DNA of 64,000 nt from Vanilla planifolia (taxonomy: Eukaryota > Streptophyta > Magnoliopsida > Asparagales > Orchidaceae), in contig JAIUJO010000290.1 in assembly GCA_023846275.1 (NCBI GenBank), positions 334,001 through 398,000 on the forward strand. Reading direction: 5' to 3'. Numbering within the stretch: the first letter of the stretch is position 1; each line of letters starts with the position of its first letter. This document shows, one piece after another, positions 20,881 to 33,150 of the stretch. The translations under genes were made by a program, and so were the position numbers. The notes beneath the pieces are model-generated. The model did not search any database and was not told the origin of the DNA. It saw only the letters and a list, made by a program, of their open reading frames with translations.

Positions 20881-23325
20881 AAACTAATCTTCATAATGGC
20901 CATAAATACTGGAGGATAGATTGTTGTACTCAATAGCTTTGTGATGAGCTTCATCATAATGGAAGACTAATGGGATAGACTTCATCACTGTAGTCGACTT
21001 ATCACAATCAACATTGGGGTTGGCATCTTGCTTGATGTTGATAGTCTAATCAATGATGTTGGTTAATAGAATTAAGGCAAATTAACTAAATGCTTCGGAC
21101 AATATGTAAAATATCGAATATTGAAGCTTTTGTATAGTTCCACTAATAGTGGATGAGAGACTTGTTTGATGCACAAAGACAACCTTTTTATTGCTTTGAA
21201 GGTCTCTCTTTTGTGGGTGAAGAGTGTTCTAGCAAATAGTGTTTAAGGAATTGAGCTTCTCTAAGGTTTGTTGCCAACCTTTGGCAATACACTTGAGATT
21301 TGTTCCAAACTGCTCTTAGTTGTAGGTTTGGGGGCTTGCTAACTCTACTTATTGCCTATAAAGTCTTGGATACGAGAATTTGTAGCATGCTTCCTTCTCT
21401 TAAATGCCTACATAAGAGGTCCATCATCTAGTTGAACAATCTTTATAACTAGCAAAGACAACCAATGCCTTCATTGGACTTATTCTTTATATTTCTTCAA
21501 AGGAATTACCTATAAGTCCAATGCACAATGACAACTTCTTATTGCAACCCTCTAGCACATTTAACAAGATCACAAAACTAAGGTAAATGAATGTTGATCT
21601 TTACCTTATCAGTTTTTGTGGCTACTATTCTCCTAGTCTACCAATCTTATTTTCTTAATCTTACTTCTAGGAGTTAAGATACACTTAACTTACATGGATA
21701 AATTGCCTCTACTTAGTAGATCCTCTGTCTTAGAACTAAGCTTGGAGTAATTTCAATAAATCTACTCACCTTGATAGCTTAGCTAGTAAAAGGATGAACA
21801 TCAAAGATTTTTGGTTCATCTCTTACACAACAAAAGGATCCAAATGATTTCAAATACACATAAGGTTGTTAATACAATGGATGCTTAGGAGGTTGCAACA
21901 TTTTGCTAATGTTAAGGCCTACAGCACAATGTCTTATGGCTTAAGAGCAACTACATGCTTGCATTCACTTATAGTTCACAAAATATTTATGTTGACCAAT
22001 CTAACTTAATAATGAAGTTTATCTCCATTATTATTTTTTCTTCTGAATCACAAAGTTACTTATTTATATAACGCTACTAATGAGGAAACAAGATTTTTGG
22101 GTCAAAGGCATTTTATGAAGATTTTTTCTTAAAAGTTAAAATGTTTGTCCAAAATGACTTTCATATAAAGATCATGCTTTTTTTCTTTGTTATGATGAAT
22201 ATCATATAACGTTTTGATCAATCTTAGAAAAAAAGAAGAGAAAACTAAGATAAGGAAATATAGATCAACTTTGATCAAATAAATCATTCTTATATGGAGA
22301 GAAAAAGACTTACACAATTTGCACATCGTGACCATATATGATATTATTACTAAGAAAAATAATAACAAAATTCAACAATGCCTACAAGAGTGTAAAACGA
22401 TGACACAAGAATGCATTAATAGCATAAAAAGAGTACTAAGAGACAAATGGTAAGCAACCTCTTTCGTATTTTAGGATTTAGACATAGCTTAACATTAGGG
22501 CTTTGATTTGTTACAAAAATTTAAAAGACAAAGAGCTGTACACCTACAAAGAAAAGTCTTGATCAAGTTTATTTGCTCTACATCATGGGTTTAATTGTCA
22601 AAGCATAAGAATAAATGGATTTTCGAATTTCAAAAAAGTTGATCTACAAAGGACAAATGATATGAGAAAAGGACATAGTATAGGATACATTGCATATCAA
22701 CTTATGCTTATTAGAGTAAAAGAAAGACTAGTCTTGTGATCACCATTAACATAAGAACTAATTATATATCTCCAATTCTTGTTAAATTTTTAGCTTTGTC
22801 GAACTTCTTTTCAACCACCTCTATTTGAAAAAACTCTTCATAAATGACATACTTATCATCACAATTCTCCACTAAATAGATTCTTACTAATAAATGTTAT
22901 CAAGTAAGATATAAGTGAGAAAGGAAGATAATATAAAGTGAGCGAAGGAGGCAATGATAATTTACATGGGTGTCCTATTCATCTTGTATGCCTAATGCTT
23001 ATTTTTAAATTCCACAAATTGTGTAGATGGCAAGAGTTCTGACTAGACCATTTTGTTTTTGTTGACCATAAGGGAATATAATAAGGAGGTAATTGATTTA
23101 TTCTTTATCATGTTCTTGGTAAATGATATTCAGAAGATTGCTAAAAAAGAGAATGGGGTAATTCTCGAGGGTAATAAAAGGGAGAGGAGACTATACCTTG
23201 GAGCTTGCAAGTGGAAGTTGCATGGGAACGAAGATAGAGTAGAAGAAAAAAGAAGAGATCACCAATATGGATGGGTGTAATATTTTTACAGTTTCTATTG
23301 TAACAAAATTGCATTAATGTTAGCA
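20880..23325. other. Unassigned non-satellite DNA, right part of the ~6-kb interruption
   Basis: About 2.4 kb without a recognisable protein or RNA. The stretch at 21,000-21,900 has moderate G+C and many short open frames on both strands, but none shows domain motifs. If LINE D were complete, zf-RVT and RNase H should follow at 21,000-22,300 on the + strand, and I see neither. The stretch at 22,080-23,050 is A+T-rich and unremarkable. A + strand frame at 23,053-23,280 (75 codons, Lys/Arg/Glu-rich near its end) is most likely fortuitous. Confidence 0.4.
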
Positions 23326-23328
23326 TCA

Positions 23329-23344
23329 ATATATATATATATAT
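23329..23344. repeat. (AT)8 microsatellite
   Basis: A perfect run of eight AT dinucleotides lies about 30 bp left of the diverged satellite half-unit. It is too short to infer function. Confidence 0.9.
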
Positions 23345-23374
23345 GTTGGATACCTAACACAAAAAAACATAAAA

Positions 23375-23580
23375 TGTTTGTTTGATGTTTCATAAAATAA
23401 GGTATATTCTTTGAAAAATAAAATACTTTAAAATATCTTAAAGAAAAAATTATTGGATAAAACTTGATGAAAAAAATCAATTGACATTTTTTTTCCATTG
23501 AAATCTATTTTCAATTATTATGAATTTTTTAATTTTAAAGGATAAATAAGAAACTATATTATTTATTATTATATATAAAA
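23375..23580 (+). repeat. Diverged satellite half-unit, forward
   Basis: The ordered matches to the unit are GATGTTTCATAAAATAAGG (for AATGTCTCATAAAGCATGC), AAAATAAAATACTTTAAAAT, ATTATTGGATAAAACTTGATGA (dyad 2 left arm), AATTGACATTTTTTTTCCATTG, TTTTCAATTATTATGAATTT, and an ATTATTTATTATTATATA tail. It covers roughly the second half of a unit. It is isolated by unrelated DNA on both sides, so the interruption is composite rather than a single clean insertion. Confidence 0.6.
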
Positions 23581-24055
23581 CCCAAAAAATCTAGTCCTAA
23601 CCCATAAAATTTTCACTTTCTCTTTCCTTTCTCTCACTTAGCTGAGTGCTTACAACTCAGTGGACTATATGGCTATTTAAAGATACCAAACACAATCTAT
23701 TAAAGGTTTCATTTTATGTTGTAATTTTTGTAGAGTGATTTTATACAATTTCATGTTAAATCTTATGTAAGGTATTTTGATTCTAATTAATAATTGTTGT
23801 TTATTGCACTATTTGTTATAGCTATTCCTAAAAAATGTAAGAATATTACATTTATCTAATATTAAATTAATATTGATATTTTGAGGGTGACAAAAATATG
23901 GTATGTAAAATATAAAAATTTTAAATGAGATACTATATTTGTATTAGACACAAGTGAAAATGATCGTTAAACTTTTTTTTATCCATTCATGTCTTCTTAT
24001 AAGGATTTGTTTTAATGGTAAGACTAGTTATAACTAAGGAGAGTTGGATCCATTA
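23580..24055. other. Unassigned ~475 bp between satellite pieces
   Basis: This contains a pyrimidine-rich run (CTTTCTCTTTCCTTTCTCTC near 23,617) and an imperfect inverted pair GCTGAGTGCTTACAACTCAG near 23,641-23,661. The rest is A+T-rich without coding signal. It ends just before the satellite phrase CTAGGAGATTGAGCATAACA near 24,063. Confidence 0.4.
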
Positions 24056-27000
24056 GTCACTACTAGGAGATTGAGCATAACATCTTCGATCATCCAATAA
24101 GGTGAGATTTTATTATTCACATAAAACATATGAAAAATATAATATGAAAAAAATATTAAAATTAATTTTAAATTGGGTAAAGCTCTTTGACATGATTCTA
24201 ACAAGACTTATTACTTCTAGATCAGCCCTCATTTGGATTACTATAATTTACCAAAGTAAATATCAATAAATTAAAAAATTTAATATTTTAATATTATATA
24301 AATATATCTTGTAGAAAAAATAAGATAGATTGAAGTAATGTAATACAACAAAATCAAAAATAAGTAAAAGTAGTATAATAGGAGATGCTACATAATAATA
24401 TAACAAAACCAAAGCAAAATATTTTAATAAATAAGAAATATTGTATTAAAAAGAATCAGTTTAAGATACTAAGCTAATCAAGTACAAAATCCTCAATCAT
24501 TAGATCAAGTACGAATCATAATGACTCAAAGTATGCCAAATCCCTAGAAAATAGTATTTGAAAATGTAAAACTAGTATTTGACTGGATATGACAAGTTTG
24601 GTCTAGTCCAATGACATTAATTTCATCTCAATCAAATCTCATTTGGAATTGTTGCAAAATTCAAAACTTATAAATATTAATAAATTTTTATTTTAATATT
24701 AAAGAAATATATATTTATGCTAAAATAAGTTAACTTAAAATTTTGTAATATAGCAAAATATATGTACTACGAAGGTCACACAAGATGAGGTTTAGGGTAA
24801 CATAGTAGTATGACAAAAACAAAGGAAAACATTTAAACAAATTAGATAGATCATGCAAAACAATTTCCATTTCAAGGTACTTAGAAGATCATCTACAGTA
24901 ACCCTGATCAACAAATCTAGTTTGAATTAATATGTCACCTAAAGCTTTACAAAATCAAACAAAACAATATAATTAAATATATAAAAATGAATATTTAATT
25001 AGATTGAAATTATTGAGATGAGCCTAATGATGCCTATCTTGTCTTGATTGAATCTAGTTTGGAATTACTACAAATTAGTTGAAAAAATAAGCAAAAATAT
25101 AATAAGTTATTAAAATAATATAATAAGTTATTATTTTAATATTACGTAAAAATATGCAAAAGCTTAAATTAGAAAAATCGAAATAACATAATACAATTAA
25201 ATCAAGACATGTAATGGTCAAATGGGAGGAAATCAGAATTACATAGTAATATAGCCAATTATAAGAAAGATATTTGATAAAATTAGATAAATTATATGGG
25301 AAGCCAACATTCAAAGGTAATATGAAGATCAAATATAATGTCATTTGTTTCTAAATCAGGTACAAAAAAAAGTATCTCTAAAAGCATGTTAAAACCTAAA
25401 AAATATAATATTTCAAAAATATAAAAAGGAATAGAAAATTTGGCAAAGATCCATGAGAAGACTTGAATGACATTTGTTTTAACTTGATCGGACCACATTT
25501 ACAATTTCAAAGAGTTACTAAAATAATAAACATAAATAATAATAATTGTTTATTTCAAAGTCATATTAAGTATACATTAAAACTAATATGCATTAAATAT
25601 ACATAAATTGAAGCAATTTAATATAAAAACATCATGTCAATGTAAAGTTTGCATAAGAGGAGAATTAGAGCCTCATAGTAACAGAACCAATTCAAGGCAA
25701 AAAGTTTGAAGAATTAAGAAATATTGTACGAGAAATTTGCATTCCAAAATATTAAAAAGATCAAGTGTGACATCCTTAGTCATCTTATTTGTTGCGAATC
25801 AAAATGTCTCATTAAATAAACTAAACAACAAGTAAATAAAATATTTAAAAATATCAAAATTATTAGCTAATTAGATATAGCTCGACGAGTCGATCCCAAT
25901 GACTCTTGTTTAATCACGATCAGAGCTCATTTGAAACTACTGAGAATTATAAAATCAAATAAGAAAAAACAATAATAAAATATAATTTAAATATCTTAAT
26001 ATCTAATGATAGTAATATAACCAAATAAAAGCATAATTTTTGAAGAAATTTGATAAACTATTTACGTAAGTTTCATTCTAAAAAATTCATTTGATCAATT
26101 TTAATAATCCTCACACTTCAAATTAGATGAAAATCAAAATATGACACAAAGCATGCAAAATAACAAATATAATAGTATACTTTAAAAAATAAAAATTGAT
26201 ATTTAAAAGAAAAGATTCATCATGATGAATTGAAAGACATTTTTTTTTTGCCAATCGATCACCATTTAGAATTACTGTGAATTAAAAAATTAAATAGTGA
26301 AAAATAATTAAAAATATTATTTTGCTATTACGTAGATATATATCAAAGTTGAAATGAGATGAATTGAAGAGATGCAATACAACCAAATGAAAAAGTTGTA
26401 TATGTCAGATGAGATAATATAGTAATATCATAGTGACAAATTTTAAAAAATCATATAACATTTACCACAAAGTTACAATCCAAGATACTTAGGAGATCAA
26501 GTTTAGCATCCTTGAAGGTCAAATCAAGTACAATTCAAAATATCTCATAACCAATGGCAACATTTAAAAAATAATAAATTAAAAAAATATAAAAATGAGA
26601 ATTTAATTGGATAAGCTCATTAAATGGAGTCCAATGATGTTTGTTTCATCTTCATTATGTCTTATTTTGAATTGCTACAAACTACTAAAGTAAATAATCA
26701 TAAACAATTTTAAATTATTATTTTAATGTTCATAAATATATATTATATCTAATGTTGGATAAATTAAAATTAATTAATATAAAAAAATCAAAGTGATTTA
26801 AAGGTCACATGACTAAAGAATTTGAGTTTCACTATAATATAACAAACTCAAAATGTCAATTTTGAAGAAATTAGAAAATATATTCTAAAAAGTTGTATTT
26901 TGAGATACTAAGGAGATTGGTTATAACATCCTCCATTATCAAATCATAAACAAATCAAAATATATTGAAAAATGAAGCAAAAACTTAAGAAAATATAATA

Positions 27001-27940
27001 TTTAATAAATATTAAAAAAAGTTTTAGTTAGATAAAACCTATTGAGACAAGCTGAAACTTGATAGTATTACTTTGAATTATTAAAATAACTAAGCTTAAA
27101 TAAGATAAATTTTTATTTCAAATTTAACTAAAAAAATATTTAAGTTGAAGTGAGATTAATTGAAGTAATGTAATATAACAAAATAAAAATGATATACGTC
27201 ACACAAGAGGACACTTAAGAGTTGCATGAAAATATAACAAAATCAAAGTAAAATATTTAAATAATTAAGATATTTTGTATAAGAAAGTTACATTTGAAGA
27301 TACAAATGAGATCATGAGTAACATCCTTGATCATAAAATTAAGTATAAATTAAATTTTCTACTAAAGCATGCCAAAACGAAGAAAATAAAATTTTTAAAT
27401 ATATAAGAATGAAAAATTAATTAGATAGAGTTCTCTGAGTGGACTCCAATGGCATGTTTTTTGTTTTGATCATTATTCATTTTGAATTATTATGAATTAT
27501 GAAGGAAAATAAGTATTAAAAAATGATAAATTATTATTTTATTTCTAAGAAAATAAATATTAAAACTAAAACAAGATAAATTAAGGTAGTATTACATAAT
27601 CAAATAAAAACAATTTAATGGTCATAAGAGAGTAGAATTAGGGTTACATAGAATGAAGGTGATAAATTTGAATAGATGAGGCAAATTGGATAAGAAAGCT
27701 ACATTCTATGATATTAAGGAGATCCAGTGTAAGACATTAAATTGTGATATCATGTATGAATTAAAATGTCTCATAAAACTTCACAATATACTAATAAACA
27801 AATATTTAAAATATTAAAAAATGAATATTTATTTGGATAGAATTTTATGAGACGAGTCATGATCAGGCCTTGTTTGGAATTTCTTAGAATTACTAAAGTA
27901 AATGAGCATAAATGATAGGAAATTATTTTTGGAATACTTA

Positions 27941-27941
<1 letters not shown>

Positions 27942-28019
<78 letters not shown>
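27942..28019. repeat. (TA)n microsatellite, ~78 bp, within a satellite unit
   Basis: An essentially uninterrupted TA run occupies the place where the unit normally reads AAGTAAATATATATTAAAG. The flanks are the preceding ATTATTTTTGGAATACTTAG and the following ATGTTAAAATTAAG, i.e. normal unit sequence. The expansion therefore arose in situ from the unit's own ATATAT core. Confidence 0.95.
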
Positions 28020-28022
<3 letters not shown>

Positions 28023-30915
28023 GTTAAAATTAAGTAAATTCAATAATATAATATAACCAAAGCAAGGTAATGTTTGGGTTACACCTAAGTGTTTTTAGAG
28101 TTACAAAGTAATGTAACCAAACCAAGACAAAAGTGAAAAATAAATTATGAGGGAAAGCTCCATTTTAAAATTAAGGTGTTTGAGTGTAAGATCTTTGATT
28201 ATCAAATTTTGTATAAATCGAAATGCCTTGTAAAAAGAACAAAAACTCTAGGAAACCAAAAAAATTTAAAAACATAATTATTAATTTCATATTGGATAAT
28301 GGACATAAGTTTAATGACATTTGTCACATCTTAATTAGAACTTGATTGGAATTGCTATAAATTGCCAAAGTAAATAATAATAAATAATAATAAATTTTTC
28401 TTTTTATTTCAAGTTCAAATATAATAAAACTAATATATGATAAATTGAACTGACATAATATAACTGAAAAACACAATGCAAATTTAAGATGAGAAGAGAA
28501 TTGGAGCTTCAAAGTATCATTGAAAAAATGAAAGTGAAACTTTTCCATAAATGAAAGAAATGATAAAGAGAAGTTTCCTTCAAAGATACTAAAGAGATCG
28601 AGTATAACATCCTTAATTGTCAAATCAAATCCCATTCAAAATACCATAAAAGGTTTTGAAAATCTAACAAAATTGATAAATTAAAGTAATATAATATTAC
28701 TGGATTAAAATAATTTAAAAAACACACGATAAGATTTATCAGTTACAAGTAATATAACAAAATCAAACTAAAAAAATTGAAGAAATGTTATAGAATATAA
28801 AGAAAAGTTGAATTGCAAGATAGTATGTAGAACAAATTTAAATTTCTTGATCATATTGATCTGAATAAAAATGCCTTTGAAAGCATGCAAAAATCTAAGA
28901 AAATAAAGTATTTAAAAATATAAAAATGAATATTAAACTTAAAAGAGATCATCGAGATGAGGCAAACAACAATTATTTTGCCTCCATCTCATATCATTTA
29001 GAATTATTATGATTTACCAACGTAACCAAACATAAATAATAAAAACTTATTAATTTAATATTAAGTATCAATGAAAGTGGAAATTAGTTAAATTAAGACA
29101 ACATAATATTGACAAATAAAATTTATTCAAAAGCCATGTAAAATATCCAAATTAAGGTAAAATGTTTTAAAATTTGAGATAAATTATATAAGAAATTTTG
29201 GTTTCCAAGACGTTAAGAAGATTGACTATAAAATTCTTGATTGTTAAGTGAAGTATGAATCAAAATGACTCATAAAGTATGTCTTGAGCTTTGAAAATAA
29301 AATATTTAAAAATAAAAAAGTGATATTTAGTTAGATATAACTTGTAAAAATGAATTTTGCAATGTTTATTTCATTTTGAACAAACCACGTTTAGAAATAT
29401 GTTGCTCAACCAAAGTAAATAAGTACAAATAAATCTAGATTTGAACAGTATAATTTAACCAAATAAAAATATTGTAATGGTCTCATGAGTGGATACCTAG
29501 AGTTGCAAAGTAATATAACAAAATAAAAGTAAAAATTGAATAAATGAGATAAGTTGAGGGAATTTTGCATTGGAAGATAATAAGGTGATTGAGTCTAACA
29601 ACTACATTTATCAAATCAAATTTGAATCTAAATGCATCAAATCTTATCAAAACTATAAAAAATTAATTATTTTTAAATATCACAATGAATTTTTATTTAC
29701 ATGTAAGTTGTCGAAACTAAGCTAACAACATTTCTTTCATTTGAAATTGACAATGTTTTGAATTATTAAAAATTATCAAAGTAAATAAGCATAAATAATA
29801 ACACATTACTATTTTGATATTAAGTTAATATACATTAAAGTTAAAATTTGATAAATTGAAGTAGTAAAAATATAGTAAAAAAAGTGTTGTAATTGTGACA
29901 TAAGGACATATTTAGATTTTTGTACTAGTATAACGAAATCAAAATAAACAATTAGATTAAATGAGATAAAGTTTGTGAGAAATTTGCATTCCATAATATT
30001 AATGAAAACAAGTGTAACAACCTTTATAATAAAAAATTGTGCAAATTAAATTGTCTTGTAAAGCATGTAAAAATGTCGAAAATTCTTTTAAAAAATATAA
30101 AAAATAAAAACATAATTTGATAGAGCTCACAAAATTAGTCCAACAACATTTGTTTCATGTAAATTTGATTGTATTTGGAATTACTAGAAATTATAATAAT
30201 AAATAAGCATAAATAATAATAAAGTATTAATATAATATTAAGTAAATATGTATTATGTTTGAAGCAATGTAAATCCCACACAAGAGGACAACTATGTTAA
30301 ATTGTAATATAACCAAATCAAACTGAAACATTTCAAGAAATGAGAGAAATTGTTTATGAAATTTATATTTCAAGATACTAACAAGATTGATTGTGAAATC
30401 CTTGATCTTTGAATCTTGTTTGAAACAAAATATCATGTAAAAGACACAAAATCATAAAAAAATATTTAAAGTTATAAAATTAAAATTTAGTTAGATATAG
30501 CTTATTGAGTTGTTATTAAACACATTTTTTCATCTTAATCAAATATCATTTATAATTTTTGCAAATTACAATTGTAATAATTATAAATAATAAAAAATTA
30601 TAATTTTATTATTAAGGAAATATATATTAAGATTAAAATGAGATAAATTGAAGAAATAAAGTATAACAATACGAAAGCGATTGAAAGAGAAAAATTAGAA
30701 TTAGAATTACATATAATGTAACAAAAATAAACCAAAAAATTTCAAAAAAGTGAAAAATTATATTTGAATCATGCATTTCTTACAAAAAAGGAGAGTGAGC
30801 ATAACATCATTAATTATAAAATCAAGTACAATTCAAATTGTTTTTTAAAATATGACAAAATATTACAAAGCAATTTTTAATAATATAAAAATAAACATTT
30901 AATTAAAAAGGGCTC

Positions 30916-30952
30916 ATTGAGTTGAGTCTAATAATGTTTAATTCATCTCAAT
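30916..30952. repeat. Satellite dyad 2, well-preserved example
   Basis: The arms ATTGAGTTGA (30,916-30,925) and TCATCTCAAT (30,943-30,952) pair at 9 of 10 positions around a 17-nt loop. By-eye comparison of many units suggests an ancestral pair ATCGAGATGA / TCATCTCGAT, a perfect 10-bp inverted repeat. Most present copies keep 7-9 of the 10 pairs. Confidence 0.75.
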
Positions 30953-32823
30953 TTAATGTCATTTCAATATATTAAGGATTGCCAGAGTTAATAAGTTGTA
31001 AAAAAATATTACTTTAATATTAAATAAATAGATATTAATGATAAAAGCAGATAATGTGATATAATGTAATGTAATTTAATCATAGATATGTAAAGGTTAC
31101 TTATGAGAAGATTTAGAGTTACATAGTAATGTATCTAAATTATTACAAAACATTTGAATATATGAGATAAATTATTTAGGAATGTTGTACTCAAATATAC
31201 TAAGGACATCAAGCATAATATCTTCATTTGCTAAATTAGATATGAATCAAAATATCTCATAATAAGTTCTAAATCTCTCTAAAATAAATTATTTAAAGAA
31301 TATAAAATGAATATTAAATTCTGTGTAGCTATTCGAGACAAATATAGTGATGGTTATTTGACATCTATCACACCATATTTAGATTACTACGAATCAAAAA
31401 ATTAAATAAGCATAACTAATAATAAATTATTATTTTAATATTAAGTTAATATATATACAAAAGAGATAAATCTAAAAAATTTCATAAAACTAAATCAAAA
31501 TGATGTTATGGTCTCACAAGAGAAGTATTGGTGTTTTATAGTAATATAACCTAACCTAAGAAAAAAATTGAAAAAAAGGTAAACTATTTTAAAAAGTTGC
31601 ATTCTAAGGTACCATTGAGATTGAGTGTAACAACAACAATGGTACAAATCAAGCACAACTCAAAATATCTTGTAAAGCATATAAAAATGTGATAATCAAA
31701 TTTTTAAAAATATTAAAATAAATGCTTCATTAGTTAGAACTCATCTAGATGAGTCAAAAAAATTTAGTTTATCTTCGCTAGATCTCATTTAGAATTACTA
31801 TAAATTACCAAATTAAATAACCATAATTAATAATAAATTATTATTTTAATATTATAAAAATTTATATTAAATCTAAAATGACATAAATCAAAGAAAAGTT
31901 ATACAACTATATCAAAGTAATGTAAAAGATCATATGAGAAGGGATTTAGAGTTTCATAATAATATAACCAAACCAGTGGGAGAAATTTACAGAAATTGGA
32001 TAAATTACATGGGAATGTTCCATTTCATGGTACTAAAGAATCAAGTGTAAAATTCTCAATCATCAAATATGGAACAAATCAGAATTCCATGCAAAAGGTT
32101 ACCAAAACAAATGGAAATAAAATATTTTAAAAAAGAAAAAATGAAAATTTAATTGCATAGTGTTTCTTTAGACAAGTCCAATGACTTCTGTTTCATCTCG
32201 ATTGGACATCATTTGGAATAAACACAAATTACAAAAGTGAATAAACATGAATAATAATAAATTATTATTTTAGTATTAAAATATATATATTAAATTTTAA
32301 ATAATAGATATTGAAGGAATATAACACTACAAAATCAAAATGATATAGTGGTCACATAACAGAAGATTAAGCAAAATAACCATGAATTACATAAGTAAAG
32401 ACACTTAATTAAAAAATTTATTATTTTAACATTAAGCAAATATATATTAAAGCTTAAATGAAATAAATTGAAGCAATGTGATATAATGAAAAAAAGCAAT
32501 ACAACTGTCAAAATAGAGAAGATTTACTATTACATATCAATATAAAAAAATTAAAGCATGGACATTCGAGAAATGAGGCAAAATTCTTGAAAATGTTGTA
32601 TTAAAAACGCTAAGTCGATCGGTTATAATAATCTCGATAGACAAAAAAGGCATGAATCAGAATATATCATAAAAAATTCTAAAACCTTTATAAATAAAAT
32701 TTTAAAAAATTTAAAGATGAATATTCAATTTGTTAGAGCATGTTGAGACAAGTCCAACAACATTTTTTCAATTCCATTGAACTCTGTTTAGAATTTCTTT
32801 AAATTATAAAATAAATAAGAATA

Positions 32824-32843
32824 AATAATAATAAATTATTATT
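32824..32843. repeat. Satellite dyad 3, AT palindrome, perfect example
   Basis: The arms AATAATAAT and ATTATTATT are separated by AA, a perfect 9-bp palindrome. The same string or a close variant occurs at this point in many units (e.g. near 31,826 and 32,251) and is followed by the self-complementary TTAATATTAA. Such a stretch melts easily and could extrude a cruciform. Confidence 0.85.
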
Positions 32844-33039
32844 TTAATATTATGTAAATATATATTAAAGTAAAAATGAATTAAATTAAAATAATATAAT
32901 ATAAGCAAGTTAAACAAATGTAAAGGTTTAATAGGAGGAGAATAAGAGTTTTATGTTAACAAAAAAATTAATGGGAATGTTTTGAATATATAAGATAAAT
33001 TATATTAAAAACTTGACTTCCAAGGTACTTAGGAGATCA

Positions 33040-33150
33040 TTTATAATACCATTAATCATTAAATCAATTATGAATCAAAATGACTCATAACACAGGATTG
33101 AATGCAATATTTGTGATCATTAAATCAAGTATAAATCAAAATATAATATT
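33040..33150 (+). repeat. Internal partial duplication within one satellite unit
   Basis: The dyad 1 right-arm segment and its sequel occur twice within one unit: 'ATCATTAAATCAATTATGAA' followed by TCAAAATGACTCATAA, then 'ATCATTAAATCAAGTATAAA' followed by TCAAAATATAATATT, about 70 bp apart. This adds about 70 bp to the unit and looks like unequal exchange or slippage at the dyad. Confidence 0.75.

Noticed and set aside
23053-23280. 75-codon + strand frame with a charged C-terminus
   Set aside because: No domain motif, and the composition fits chance in unassigned DNA. It lies outside the domain order of LINE D.
27771-28043. 90-codon minus-strand frame rich in alternating Ile-Tyr
   Set aside because: It is simply the translation of the (TA)n microsatellite and flanking satellite.
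28324-28635. 103-codon minus-strand frame in satellite
   Set aside because: It spans a satellite unit and part of the next, with no motif and no conservation of frame between units.
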